In this document: positions 52,668 through 62,472 of the stretch, piece after piece | Layout: the number at the start of each line of letters is the position of its first letter | Position numbering within the stretch: the stretch's first letter is position 1 | Assembly (NCBI GenBank): GCA_947570215.1 | Contig: CANOTO010000004.1 | Location: 28,522 to 92,521, forward strand | Direction: 5' to 3' | DNA from: an uncultured Clostridia bacterium | GTDB lineage: Bacteria > Bacillota > Clostridia > Christensenellales > CAG-314 | DNA: 64,000 nt | Position numbers and translations under genes: made by a program | Notes under the pieces: generated by a model | Seen by the model: only the letters and a program-made list of their open reading frames with translations | The model's database searches: none | Told to the model about the DNA's origin: nothing

Positions 52668-52696
52668 TTGACAATGAACCGCAGATTTGTTATAAT
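52668..52696 (+). promoter_or_regulatory. SigA-type promoter of infC-rpmI-rplT, inside a hairpin
   Basis: -35 TTGACA (52668-52673), 17 nt, -10 TATAAT (52691-52696). The -35 lies at the loop and right arm of a 14-bp inverted repeat CTGCGGTTTATTGT/ACAATGAACCGCAG (52654-52684), possibly the terminator of the thrS unit. Confidence 0.82.
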
Positions 52697-52703
52697 ACTA
52701 ACG

Positions 52704-52827
52704 TAATCAAGCAGAAATACCGTTTCTCACCGCCGAATTACGTTCGTCGGTTAACCTATAAGTGAAGTCGTCCTTACGGGCGAAGTTTCTCGGTGTGCGG
52801 TATTTTTGTCAGTACCGCATTTTTTTA
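52704..52827 (+). ncRNA. L20-leader-like RNA switch of infC-rpmI-rplT
   Basis: Terminator TGCGGTA/TACCGCA (52796-52819) with eight T is mutually exclusive with a long-range pair: AAATACCG (52715-52722) with CGGTATTT (52798-52805), extended by CACCG with CGGTG. This is the layout of Firmicutes L20 leaders, where ribosomal protein L20 shifts the balance to termination. Sequence similarity to the known RNA family was not tested. Confidence 0.75.
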
Positions 52828-52850
52828 TTTGTTCGTAGGAGGACACAGTT

Positions 52851-53357
52851 ATTAAAGAGCTTCAAATCAATTCCCAAATAAGGGACAGGGAAATTCGTCT
52901 GATCGGAGCCGACGGACAGCAGCTTGGGATTATCTCCGCATATGAAGGACAGCGTATCGCCGACGAAGAAGGCTTGGATTTGGTAAAAATCGCCCCGACT
53001 TCCGTACCGCCCGTATGCAAGATAATGGATTACAGCAAGTACAAATACGAGCAAAACAAAAAAGAAAAGGAAATGAAACGCAATCAAAAAACTATCGAGG
53101 TAAAGGAAGTATGGCTTTCTATGACGATAGATATAGGCGACCTGAACACCAAGGCGAATATTACGCGTAAATTTCTTAAAGACGGCAACAAGGTAAAAGC
53201 GACTATACGTATGCGCGGCAGACAGCAGGCGTACGCAAGTCGGGGCGTGGAAGTAATGAAGAAGTTTGCGGAAATCCTTGCCGACGTTGCAAAAATCGAT
53301 AAACAGCCTGTTACGGAAGGCAGAAACATATCTATGTTTCTCGCTCCGTTGAATTAG
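52851..53357 (+). CDS. infC: Translation initiation factor IF-3, AUU start
   Basis: 168 aa. The N domain (LQINSQIRDREIRLIGADGQ, VKIAPTSVPPVCKIMDYSKY) and C domain (VKEVWLSMTIDIGDLNTKAN, RMRGRQQAYASRGVEVM) are complete. The open frame begins at a TAG at 52836 and offers no ATG, GTG or TTG before the conserved region. ATT at 52851 lies 8 nt after AGGAGG (52837-52842), so translation starts at AUU, as in E. coli infC, where the rare codon allows IF-3 to repress itself. Confidence 0.93.
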   Translation: MKELQINSQIRDREIRLIGADGQQLGIISAYEGQRIADEEGLDLVKIAPTSVPPVCKIMDYSKYKYEQNKKEKEMKRNQKTIEVKEVWLSMTIDIGDLNTKANITRKFLKDGNKVKATIRMRGRQQAYASRGVEVMKKFAEILADVAKIDKQPVTEGRNISMFLAPLN

Positions 53358-53385
53358 CAGCAAATTAACATTGGAGGACAAATAT

Positions 53386-53580
53386 ATGCCTAAACAAAAA
53401 TCGCATAGCGCGTCCAAAAAAAGATTTGTCGTATTAAAAAGCGGCAAAGTGAAACGCGCGCAATGTAACAAGAACCATAAGCTTGGCAAGAAAACGACCA
53501 AGAGAACGCGTAACCTTCGTAGTACTGCTTACGTTGACGAGACCAAAGCAAATACGATAAAACATATGCTGCCGTACTAA
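53386..53580 (+). CDS. rpmI: 50S ribosomal protein L35
   Basis: 64-aa basic protein (PKQKSHSASKKRFVVLKSGK, RAQCNKNHKLGKKTTKRTR). Start ATG 53386 follows GGAGGACAAATAT; a TTG at 53371 is the site itself. Member of infC-rpmI-rplT. Confidence 0.97.
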   Translation: MPKQKSHSASKKRFVVLKSGKVKRAQCNKNHKLGKKTTKRTRNLRSTAYVDETKANTIKHMLPY

Positions 53581-53595
53581 TAGGGGGATACTACA

Positions 53596-53949
53596 ATGAG
53601 AATTAAACGCGGAGTTAACGCAGTAAAAAAACGCAGAAAGATTTTAAGAGCAGCCAAAGGCTACTTCGGACTTAAATCCACCAATTACCGTATTGCACGC
53701 GAAGCGGTAATGAAGAGCGGCAATTACGCTTACATAGGAAGAAGACTGAGAAAACGCGATATGAGAAGTCTGTGGATTGCGCGTATCAACGCGGCTGCTC
53801 ACGCCAACGGACTGTCTTACAGTAAGTTCATGCACGGTCTTAAGCTTGCCAATATCGATCTGAACAGAAAATCTCTTGCAGAAATTGCAGTGAGCGACGC
53901 AACGACTTTCGCCAAACTTGCGGAAACTGCTAAAGCTAACTTAAAGTAA
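53596..53949 (+). CDS. rplT: 50S ribosomal protein L20
   Basis: 117 aa; binds 23S rRNA early in assembly and is the expected repressor of this operon via its leader. [60 protein letters not shown] are typical. GGGGGA site upstream. Confidence 0.97.
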   Translation: MRIKRGVNAVKKRRKILRAAKGYFGLKSTNYRIAREAVMKSGNYAYIGRRLRKRDMRSLWIARINAAAHANGLSYSKFMHGLKLANIDLNRKSLAEIAVSDATTFAKLAETAKANLK

Positions 53950-53960
53950 ACGCAAATTAC

Positions 53961-53986
53961 GGGGCTTAGAATAAAGCCCCATTTTT
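53961..53986 (+). terminator. Terminator of infC-rpmI-rplT
   Basis: GGGGCTT/AAGCCCC with a six-nt loop, then ATTTTT; flanking CGCAAA/TTTGCG may lengthen the stem. Confidence 0.85.
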
Positions 53987-54005
53987 GCGTTATGCGGTTG
54001 AAATT

Positions 54006-54746
54006 ATGATAATTACGTCTACGGATAATGCCAAGGTTGCCGAAGTAACCAAATTGTACGACAAAAAATATCGCAAGGCATACGGTAAATACGTTATCGA
54101 AGGAGAGCGACTTGTTAACGACGCTATAAAGTACGGCGCGCAGATAACGTCTGTATTCGTTCGCGAAAGTACTGCGTGTAAGTACAATTACTTAAATCAG
54201 ACGGTAGTGGCAGATAAGGTTTTTGCTAAAATGTGCGACACCGTCAGCAGTCAAGGCGTGCTTGCCGTTGCTTCGAAGCCTATTGAAAAGCGGTCGTACA
54301 ATGGCGGTAATTGTCTGATTTTGGACGGTTTGCAAGACCCCGGAAACGTCGGCACATTGTTGCGTTCTGCAGCTGCGTGCGCTTTTACCGATGTTTACGC
54401 AGTTAATTGCGCGGATGTGTATTCGCCCAAGGTGTTGCGGTCGGCAATGTCTGCGCACTTTTGTTTGAAACTGCACGAAAGCGACAATTTGGCGGAAGTA
54501 TTTGCAAGCCTTGACGGTTTGGAAATAATAGCTTGCGATATGTGTGGAAGCAACGCGTTCGAGCGCAAATACGATAAAAAGTCGGCATTAATTGTGGGTA
54601 ACGAAGGCAACGGACTGTCCGATTACGCCAAAACTCACGCCGATTGCACGGTTTCTTTACCTATGGCGAACGGATTCGAATCGCTAAACGCGGCGGTAGC
54701 GGGCAGCGTAATTATGTATCAGGTTTTTTCACAATCACTTAAATAA
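54006..54746 (+). CDS. TrmH/SpoU-family RNA 2'-O-methyltransferase
   Basis: 246 aa from ATG 54006. Substrate-binding N domain (about 1-95, KYVIEGERLVNDAIKYGAQI) and SPOUT C domain with LDGLQDPGNVGTLLRSAAA (motif 1, Asn and Arg), ALIVGNEGNGLS (motif 2) and LPMANGFESLNAAVAGSVIM (motif 3). Probably methylates rRNA ribose (RlmB/TsnR type). The exact nucleotide is unknown. Start site has only a weak purine stretch. Confidence 0.92.
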   Translation: MIITSTDNAKVAEVTKLYDKKYRKAYGKYVIEGERLVNDAIKYGAQITSVFVRESTACKYNYLNQTVVADKVFAKMCDTVSSQGVLAVASKPIEKRSYNGGNCLILDGLQDPGNVGTLLRSAAACAFTDVYAVNCADVYSPKVLRSAMSAHFCLKLHESDNLAEVFASLDGLEIIACDMCGSNAFERKYDKKSALIVGNEGNGLSDYAKTHADCTVSLPMANGFESLNAAVAGSVIMYQVFSQSLK

Positions 54747-54757
54747 CGGAGGTCATT

Positions 54758-55498
54758 ATGTCCGGTCACAGCAAATGGAATAATATAAAGAATAAAAAGG
54801 CAAAGGGCGACGCCGTCCGTTCCAAAATATTTACGAAAATAGGGCGCGAAATCGCCGTCGCCGTTAAAGCGGGCGGTCCCGATCCCGATACGAACAGCAA
54901 GCTGTACGATATAGTGCAGAAAGCCAAAGCCAACAACATGCCTAACGATAACATAACGCGTAGCATAAAAAAAGCAAGCGGAGAGTTGTCGGCGGTAGAT
55001 TACTTCGAAATAACGTACGAAGGCTACGGCATAGGCGGAAGCGCCGTTATAGTCGAATGTCTTACGGACAATAAAAACCGTACGGCGGGCGACGTTAGAT
55101 GCGCTTTCGATAAAAACGGCGGAAGTCTCGGTCAAACGAATTGCGTAAGCTATATGTTCGACCGCCGCGGAATAGTCGTAGCGGAAAATACAATAGGTCT
55201 CGACGAAGATTCCGCTTTCGAGCTTGCAATCGAAGCGGGCGCGGACGACGTTCAGTTGGACGACGGAATGTTGGAAATGACCTGCGAAGTTACTATGCTT
55301 GCAAGCGTGCGCGACGCGGTAGTTGGCAAGGGACTTAACCTTGTATCCGCCGAAATGAGCTGGCTGCCGCAAACGATGATAACGTTAGAAGGTGACAATT
55401 TAACAAAGTTCCAGCGAATGTTAGACGTGCTGGAAGATAACGACGACGTTCAAAACGTTTTTCACAACGTCGCTCTTCCCGAAGACGAAGAAGAATAA
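54758..55498 (+). CDS. YebC/PmpR-family protein
   Basis: 246 aa. SGHSKWNNIKNKKAKGDAVR, FTKIGREIAVAVKAGGPDPD, NKNRTAGDVRCAFDKNGGSL, VSYMFDRRG and the acidic tail PEDEEE define the family. Long annotated as transcriptional regulators; recent work on the family points to a ribosome-associated role at polyproline stretches. Located near ruvC-ruvA-ruvB as in many bacteria. Confidence 0.94.
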   Translation: MSGHSKWNNIKNKKAKGDAVRSKIFTKIGREIAVAVKAGGPDPDTNSKLYDIVQKAKANNMPNDNITRSIKKASGELSAVDYFEITYEGYGIGGSAVIVECLTDNKNRTAGDVRCAFDKNGGSLGQTNCVSYMFDRRGIVVAENTIGLDEDSAFELAIEAGADDVQLDDGMLEMTCEVTMLASVRDAVVGKGLNLVSAEMSWLPQTMITLEGDNLTKFQRMLDVLEDNDDVQNVFHNVALPEDEEE

Positions 55499-55504
55499 GA
55501 TGAG

Positions 55505-55534
55505 AAGCATTACTTTAGCAGAGTAATGCTTTTT
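55505..55534 (+). terminator. Terminator of the yebC-type gene
   Basis: AAGCATTACT/AGTAATGCTT 10-bp stem, seven-nt loop, then TTT. Confidence 0.85.
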
Positions 55535-55563
55535 CAAAATTTAGAAATTTCTAATAGGAAATA

Positions 55564-56373
55564 ATGGTTATGGATGGAATAGTCCGCGTATCAAAAGTTG
55601 ATGCGGCTAATTTAGACGCGAGTTGTTCTAAGCGGATACACTTATCGTTTGTCCCTTTTATCGACGATTCGTTAGAGCATAAGTGTTCATATTACAGTAC
55701 TGAAGAATTCGAAACCTATTTGAATTATGAAAAGCCGCAAGATTTTATTATAAAATGCGAAACGCAGCAGCAGTTGGATTATTTTGCGAATTGTGTGAGA
55801 GATGTGGCTGTTAACATTGATTTCTTTTTGAAAAACATTTTCTTAGATTTAACTTCTTTGGAGCGTTTGAATTCGATAGAAACAATTCAGTTAAAATCCA
55901 ATTCGAAAATAACCGAATTGTGGAATGTTAGTAAAAATACGAAATTAAAGCGTCTTGAAATAATTAACTGCAATAAAATTACGGATTTTTCTTGCTTGGA
56001 AAATACTTACATTGAAGAGTTGACTCTGTTGGGGTGCAATTATCTTTCGTCGTTTACTTCAAAATAGCATATAAACAATTTTGAATTTTTGTTAAATATT
56101 CCCAAATTGAATAGTTTATGGGTAGATGTAGTGAAAGATAAACATAGCGAATATTATCTTGAAATTTTGTCGCAAATGTCACAGTTGGAAGAACTCATTA
56201 TTCCGAATACGTTTTTTACGTTTAATCAATTCGCTTGGCTGTCGGGCAAATTGCCTAATGTGGTTAACGGTTTAGAATGTTTCGATTACTCGGATGAGAA
56301 CTGTAGTTATAGTATAATAGGTACGCGCGGAAGATTATTTACAGCGGTACGAAGTACTGAAACTGAAATATAG
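55564..56373 (+). pseudogene. Leucine-rich-repeat-like protein gene with one in-frame TAG
   Basis: ATG 55564 has AGGAA upstream. The first part (167 aa) ends at TAG 56065-56067 after SFTSK; the same frame then continues without interruption (NNFEFLLNIPKLNSLWVDVV, LEILSQMSQLEELIIPN) to 56373. Strand-loop repeats (TSLERLNSIETIQLKSNSKI, NTKLKRLEIINCNKITDFSC) look like short leucine-rich repeats from about residue 95 to 210. It is more AT-rich than neighbours. A single point mutation would restore about 269 aa. Readthrough is possible but not shown. Confidence 0.6.
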
Positions 56374-56414
56374 GGAACGCCAAGTGCCGCCTATCGACGA
56401 CGAAGAATAACTAT

Positions 56415-56804
56415 TTATTTTTTAATTGTATTGTACGTTGTATTGTCGCACAGCATTAGTATACCTGCAATAGTGCTTACAAACAATAACGAACATATCT
56501 TGAACGCAACTCCTACGATGTCGCAATTTTTCCAATAATCTATCGTCATCGGTATGCACCAAAGCAGCGGTATGCACATTATCAATATCGCGCCGATAAC
56601 TGTTTTTGCAAGGGCAGCCAATTTAAGGCAGAGCGGAGAGCCAATGCAACCCAGTATCATAAATACCTTTGCTGCTATGCGTAGTCTGTTATTGGTTTTA
56701 CTGTTGTTGTAATGGTTTTTTGCAACATTTGCATACCCGCAATAGGGGCAAAATACGATTGTATCGTCAATTTCGGCGTTGCAACGTTTGCAATGCTTGC
56801 TCAT
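56415..56804 (-). CDS. Small zinc-ribbon membrane protein behind a G11-tract promoter
   Basis: 129 aa. N-terminal zinc ribbon (KHCKRCNAEI...FCPYCGYA, four Cys), a short linker, then three hydrophobic stretches (about 45-62, 65-85, 100-120). AAGGAG precedes the ATG. Function unknown; such ribbons often sense or bind partners at the membrane. Its promoter has a run of eleven G between -35 and -10 (see 56828-56854), which would make expression switchable. Confidence 0.8.
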   Translation of the reverse strand: MSKHCKRCNAEIDDTIVFCPYCGYANVAKNHYNNSKTNNRLRIAAKVFMILGCIGSPLCLKLAALAKTVIGAILIMCIPLLWCIPMTIDYWKNCDIVGVAFKICSLLFVSTIAGILMLCDNTTYNTIKK

Positions 56805-56827
56805 TGTAATTTTCTCCTTTTTCTTTT

Positions 56828-56854
56828 AGTATAGCCCCCCCCCCCATTTGTCAA
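56828..56854 (-). promoter_or_regulatory. Promoter with an 11-G spacer tract (candidate phase-variable)
   Basis: On the minus strand, -35 TTGACA (56849-56854), spacer AAT, eleven G (56835-56845) and C, then -10 TATACT (56828-56833). The spacer is 15 nt, shorter than the 17-nt optimum; gain of two G would restore it. Slippage in such tracts is a known switch mechanism. Confidence 0.75.
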
Positions 56855-56949
56855 GTAAATTTCGCATAAATTAAAAAATCGCTTACTTTTCGGTTACGCT
56901 TGACTTTTGGCGGTATTTGCTATATGATTTATTCGGAGAAGATTTACTT

Positions 56950-57450
56950 ATGAAGAGAGTTATAGGCTTCGACCCCGGTCTTGCGATAGTGGGCTACGGC
57001 GTGTTGGATTTCGAAGATTTCAACCGTAAAAAGGTTGTGGATTACGGCGTTATAACTACGCCGAAGGACGAGAGTTTTCCGGTTAGATTGGCGCTTATCT
57101 ATAAGGGCGTAACGGAACTTATCGAAAAGTACAAGCCGGACGAAATCGCCGCGGAAGAATTGTTCTTCAATACTAACATTACCACAGGCATAAACGTGGC
57201 GCACGCGCGCGGAGTACTTCTTTTGTCCGCTATTCATCATTGCGGAAAGCTGTACGAGTATACGCCGCTGCAAATAAAGCAGGCAATGACGGGCTACGGC
57301 AGAGCGGAAAAAAAGCAAATTCAGGAAATGGTGCGTGTATATTTGGGACTTGTCAAGGCTCCGAAGCCCGATGACGCGGCCGACGCATTGGCGGTTGCTT
57401 TAACACACATTCAAACGGGCGGTTTGACGGATAAATTTTTTATTCAATAG
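56950..57450 (+). CDS. ruvC: Holliday junction endonuclease RuvC
   Basis: 166 aa from ATG 56950 (GGAGAAG upstream; an in-frame TTG at 56917 is earlier and siteless). RNase H fold with catalytic acids in VIGFDPGLAIVGYG, AAEELFFNTN and APKPDDAADALAVALTH. Cuts four-way junctions with RuvAB. Confidence 0.96.
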   Translation: MKRVIGFDPGLAIVGYGVLDFEDFNRKKVVDYGVITTPKDESFPVRLALIYKGVTELIEKYKPDEIAAEELFFNTNITTGINVAHARGVLLLSAIHHCGKLYEYTPLQIKQAMTGYGRAEKKQIQEMVRVYLGLVKAPKPDDAADALAVALTHIQTGGLTDKFFIQ

Positions 57451-57463
57451 ATTACGGAGAAAT

Positions 57464-58057
57464 ATGTATAATTATTTTATCGGCGAAGTTGCGGATATAT
57501 CCGGCGGCAACGTAGTAATGGATGTAAACGGAATCGGATATGAATTTGCAACGTCTAACTATACTCGCGGCGAGTGCGTAGTGGGGCAAAGAACTAAGCT
57601 TTTCGCTTATTTACAGGTAAAAGAAGACGGGGTAACTTTGTTCGGTTTTGCAACCAATGAAGAAAAAAATATGTTTTTGCGATTGATATCCGTATCAGGA
57701 ATAGGCGGTAAGGTCGCGCTTGCCATACTTTCCGGAATGGACAGCGACAGCTTGGCAAAAGCGATTTTTAGCGGGGATACCAAGTCGCTTACAAAAATAA
57801 AAGGTTTAGGCAAAAAAACTGCCGAAAGGCTTGTGTTGGAGCTTAGAGAAAAGGTCGTTATTGACGCGGGGTCGGCCGATTTGCCTATCGTCAATAACTT
57901 GGACGTACCGATGACCAAGGAGGTGCAAAACGCTGTGGCTCTTTTGGTATCGTTGGGAAAAAGTCAAAACGACGCGGGAAAGCTTATAGAAGCGGCGTCA
58001 AAGTTGGGCGCTACGACAACGGAAGAACTCGTTAATATGGCTTTTAGGATTGATTGA
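57464..58057 (+). CDS. ruvA: Holliday junction helicase subunit RuvA
   Basis: 197 aa. OB domain (FIGEVADISGGNVVMDVNGI), two HhH motifs (LISVSGIGGKVALAILS and LTKIKGLGKKTAERLVLELR) and a C-terminal domain that contacts RuvB. The operon is interrupted before ruvB by a decayed gene. Confidence 0.96.
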   Translation: MYNYFIGEVADISGGNVVMDVNGIGYEFATSNYTRGECVVGQRTKLFAYLQVKEDGVTLFGFATNEEKNMFLRLISVSGIGGKVALAILSGMDSDSLAKAIFSGDTKSLTKIKGLGKKTAERLVLELREKVVIDAGSADLPIVNNLDVPMTKEVQNAVALLVSLGKSQNDAGKLIEAASKLGATTTEELVNMAFRID

Positions 58058-58527
58058 TTACGATATTGTACCATGTGTCCAATACGCGCGATATCAAAAC
58101 GTCAAACCGCATATTTCCAATCCCGTTAAGCCGTTGATTTATTTTTCCCGTAAGTAGGAAAACGGCTACGTTTATCTCAGTAGAGCAGTTGAAAAATTCT
58201 GTAAAGAATCGGGCTATAAGCACGATGGGGCTTTTACAAATGGGCAGGCAACGTTTTTGAAACAGACGGTATTTTGCGGTTAGATGAGTATTATCCAAAC
58301 GCAACTGTCGAAACGTACAGGGACTACCGGGATATATATACAAGGTTGACGTTCGGAGCGCCGTTCCGCAAAACGAAGTGACCGTTATCGATAACGCGTT
58401 TGTTTTCGACGTATACGAGTACGTTGCAGAATCGGTTCTATAGTGCGGAACGAAAATATGAGCGACAGTACGCGCAGTTGGATTGTAGGTTCGATTAAAC
58501 GCGAGTTTTCTTTGGATATTCAGTAGC
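58057..58527 (+). pseudogene. Decayed gene between ruvA and ruvB
   Basis: No intact frame, but successive frames encode coherent pieces: ILYHVSNTRDIK, VKPHISNPVKPLIYFSRK, a stop, ENGYVYLSRAVEKFCKESGY, WAGNVFETDGILRLDEYYPN, then QNEVTVIDNAFVFDVYEYVA. The order and the YHVS...KPHIS beginning resemble a common Firmicutes protein of unknown function with that signature. At least three lesions. On the minus strand an open 186-codon frame here is a shadow. Confidence 0.6.
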
Positions 58528-58589
58528 ATTACAGGTAATTTTTGTTGTCTAAATTCGGGTGTTTGTGTAATAACTATTAAGGTAAAATT

Positions 58590-59645
58590 ATGGAACAGGA
58601 ACAATTTTTTACAAGTACGTTGACGGAAAAAGAAAAGGATACGGAAAATATATTGCGTCCGAAGACTTTTCCCGATTACGTAGGACAGGACAAGGTTAAG
58701 GAAAATCTGTCAGTTTATATTCGGGCCGCGCTGTCGCGCGGAGAAAGTCTCGACCATGTTTTGCTGTACGGTCCGCCCGGTTTGGGCAAGACCACGCTTG
58801 CGCATATTATTGCAAACGAAATGGGCGTGCCCATAACAGTTACAAGCGGTTCGGCTATCCCGGGAAAATTCGACTTGTCTGCAATCTTGTCAAAACTTAA
58901 ACCCAACGAAGTGTTGTTTATAGATGAAATTCACCGTCTAAACAGTAGCTTGGAAGAAATCCTTTACCCCGCCATGGAAGATTATCGGTTGGATTTTGTC
59001 GTGGGTAAGGGACCGAGCGCAACCAGCGTTAATATCAAGTTGGAGAAGTTTACGCTTATCGGAGCGACGACAAAAGCAGGTAATCTTGCCGCGCCATTAC
59101 GCGATCGGTTCGGTATGCAAATGCGTTTGGTAATGTATACGCCGCAGCAATTGCAGCAAATTGTAGTTAAATCAGCCAAAAAATTGGGAAGTACGGTAGA
59201 AAACGAAGCGGCATACGAAATTGCGCGTCGCAGCCGCGGTACGCCGCGTATTGCCAACAGATTGTTAAAGCGCGTGCGCGATTTTGCCGAAGTTATAGGA
59301 AACGGCGTTATAAATGCCGAAGTAACAAAGCACGCTATGCAAGTTATGGAAGTGGACGAGCTTGGGCTGGACGCGGTGGACAAGAATATTTTGAACACGA
59401 TAATAGACAAATTCAGCGGCGGTCCCGTCGGCTTGGATACGTTATCGTCCGCAACGGGAGAAGACTCGCAGACTATAGAAGACGTTTACGAGCCGTACTT
59501 ATTGCAGTTGGGGTTTGTCGCGCGTACGCCGCGCGGTAGGGTTTGTATGCCAAACGCCTATAAACATTTGGGCAAAAAGCTTTCTAAGGAGCGCTTGGAA
59601 GCATTATCTTTATATACAGACGAAACAAATTATGAAAACCAGTGA
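58590..59645 (+). CDS. ruvB: Holliday junction branch-migration ATPase RuvB
   Basis: 351 aa. [19 protein letters not shown], Walker [15 protein letters not shown], Walker [10 protein letters not shown], sensor 1 LIGATTKAG, arginine finger region APLRDRFGM, winged helix [19 protein letters not shown]. Drives branch migration with RuvA. Overlaps queA by 14 nt. Confidence 0.97.
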   Translation: MEQEQFFTSTLTEKEKDTENILRPKTFPDYVGQDKVKENLSVYIRAALSRGESLDHVLLYGPPGLGKTTLAHIIANEMGVPITVTSGSAIPGKFDLSAILSKLKPNEVLFIDEIHRLNSSLEEILYPAMEDYRLDFVVGKGPSATSVNIKLEKFTLIGATTKAGNLAAPLRDRFGMQMRLVMYTPQQLQQIVVKSAKKLGSTVENEAAYEIARRSRGTPRIANRLLKRVRDFAEVIGNGVINAEVTKHAMQVMEVDELGLDAVDKNILNTIIDKFSGGPVGLDTLSSATGEDSQTIEDVYEPYLLQLGFVARTPRGRVCMPNAYKHLGKKLSKERLEALSLYTDETNYENQ

Positions 59646-60654
59646 TTTTTACTACGATTTACCGCAGGGACTCATCGCGCAGACTCCCGTAGAGCCGCGC
59701 GACAGTTCGCGTTTGTTGGTATACGACCGCGCAAGCAAAACAATAGAACACAAGCATTTTTACGATATAGCGGATTATCTTCGTAAAGGCGACGTACTGG
59801 TAGTCAACAATACCAAGGTGCTTCCCGCTCGAATTTACGGAAGTAAAGAACGTACCGGCGGAAGAATAGAGTTTTTGCTGTTAAAGCGTCTGGATTTGAC
59901 GCATTGGGAAGTGATATTAAAACCGGGACGTATTGCCAAAGTCGGTTCTGTATTTTGCTTCGGCGACAAATTGAAGGCAAGGATAGATAGTATAGGCGAA
60001 GACGGCAGCCGTATAGTAGAGTTTATTTACGAAGGCGTTTTCGAAACTATTTTATCGGAAGTGGGCGAAATGCCTCTTCCGCCGTATATTAAAGCCAAGC
60101 TAAACGACAAAACGCGGTATAATACCGTTTATTCCAAGGTGGACGGCTCAGCGGCTGCGCCGACGGCAGGCTTGCATTTTACGACGGAATTATTGGAAAA
60201 GGTTAGAAGTAAAGGCGTGGAAATTGCCGAAGTGCTGTTGCACGTGGGACTTGGAACTTTTCGCCCGGTTAAAACGGACGATGTTACTGAGCATCATATG
60301 CATAGCGAGTATTACGCCGTGTCCAAGCAAGCGGCGGACGTTATAAACAAAGCGAAGGCGGAAGGCGGACGCGTAATATGCGTCGGTACAACAAGCGTAA
60401 GAACGTTAGAAAGCGCAGCCGACGACGAAGGTAAGCTTGCGGAGTGCTCGGGGGATACGGATATTTTTATATACCCGCCTTATAGGTTTAAGGCAGTCGA
60501 TTGTCTTATAACCAATTTTCATTTGCCCGAAAGCACATTGATAATGTTGGTGTCTGCGTTATGCAGCAAGGAAGAAATACTTTCCGTTTACAAAACGGCA
60601 GTGGATGAAAAGTATCGGTTTTTCTCATTCGGAGACGCTATGATAATTATATAA
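59632..60654 (+). CDS. queA: tRNA preQ1(34) S-adenosylmethionine ribosyltransferase-isomerase QueA
   Basis: 340 aa from ATG 59632; an earlier in-frame start at 59515 is inside ruv[67 protein letters not shown] are family motifs. Converts preQ1 to epoxyqueuosine in tRNA, using SAM. Confidence 0.97.
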   Translation: MKTSDFYYDLPQGLIAQTPVEPRDSSRLLVYDRASKTIEHKHFYDIADYLRKGDVLVVNNTKVLPARIYGSKERTGGRIEFLLLKRLDLTHWEVILKPGRIAKVGSVFCFGDKLKARIDSIGEDGSRIVEFIYEGVFETILSEVGEMPLPPYIKAKLNDKTRYNTVYSKVDGSAAAPTAGLHFTTELLEKVRSKGVEIAEVLLHVGLGTFRPVKTDDVTEHHMHSEYYAVSKQAADVINKAKAEGGRVICVGTTSVRTLESAADDEGKLAECSGDTDIFIYPPYRFKAVDCLITNFHLPESTLIMLVSALCSKEEILSVYKTAVDEKYRFFSFGDAMIII

Positions 60655-60729
60655 TAAAATTACTGTTATAAGCGAGAGCGGTTGCAGACTGTCTGCACGA
60701 ATGGAAAAACCGATACGGAAAACGAATAA

Positions 60730-61851
<1,122 letters not shown>

Positions 61852-61894
61852 TCAAAACTTAAACTATGTTGAAATACTTTATTGCATATTCTTA

Positions 61895-61923
61895 TTGCAT
61901 TTTGTACCGAACTATTGTATAAT
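61895..61923 (+). promoter_or_regulatory. SigA-type promoter of yajC
   Basis: -35 TTGCAT (61895-61900), 17 nt, -10 TATAAT (61918-61923), about 87 bp before yajC. Confidence 0.65.
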
Positions 61924-62009
61924 AAACAATAACGAAAGATATTGTAAATAAATATTATTAAAAGGGCGTTTTTCGCAGTAGAAGCAGCGTGCGTCGCAAG
62001 GAGAATATT

Positions 62010-62414
62010 ATGTTGAATTTATTGGGTTTTTTCGAGGGAGAATCGACAGGCGGAGAAGCGGCCGGCGGACTGGCCAATAACTGGATAATATGGGTTATCG
62101 GCGGAGTTTTAATTGTGGGTATGATTCTTATGATGGTCATTCCGCAACGTAAGCAAAAGAAACGTAACGAAGAAATGATGTCTAAGTTGGGCTTGGGCAG
62201 CATAGTGACCACCATCGGCGGAATAGTGGGCGAAGTCGTTGAACTGGACGATAAGCATATTTGGCTTTTGACGGGCGTGGGCGACAACAAGACTACGATG
62301 CAATTTGTACGTCAGGCTATTCATTCCATTGCTCCCGCACCCGGATCTCCCGAAGCTATCGCAGAAGAAAAGGCTGAAAAAGAAAAGTCCGAAGAAATAG
62401 ACGAAATTAAATAA
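62010..62414 (+). CDS. yajC: Sec translocon accessory protein YajC
   Basis: 134 aa from ATG 62010 (AAGGAG upstream). N-terminal membrane helix (about 25-47, WIIWVIGGVLIVGMILMMVI), then PQRKQKKRNEEMMSKLGLGS, VTTIGGIVGEV, and an acidic tail. Works with SecD/SecF; a secD-like gene lies 0.7 kb downstream. Confidence 0.93.
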   Translation: MLNLLGFFEGESTGGEAAGGLANNWIIWVIGGVLIVGMILMMVIPQRKQKKRNEEMMSKLGLGSIVTTIGGIVGEVVELDDKHIWLLTGVGDNKTTMQFVRQAIHSIAPAPGSPEAIAEEKAEKEKSEEIDEIK

Positions 62415-62436
62415 TCTAAGTACTAAATAAACGCGC

Positions 62437-62472
62437 CTCCGAATATAATTTACTAAATTCGGAGGTGTTTTT
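62437..62472 (+). promoter_or_regulatory. Hairpin that ends in the ribosome site of the next gene
   Basis: CCTCCGAAT (62437-62445) pairs with ATTCGGAGG (62457-62465); the right arm is the GGAGG Shine-Dalgarno of the gene at 62473, followed by TGTTTTT and ATG. It could be both a yajC terminator and a translational lid. Confidence 0.65.

Noticed and set aside
58044..58604. 186-codon minus-strand frame between ruvA and ruvB
   Set aside because: The plus strand carries recognisable gene fragments; the minus frame is their shadow and has no domain or start site.
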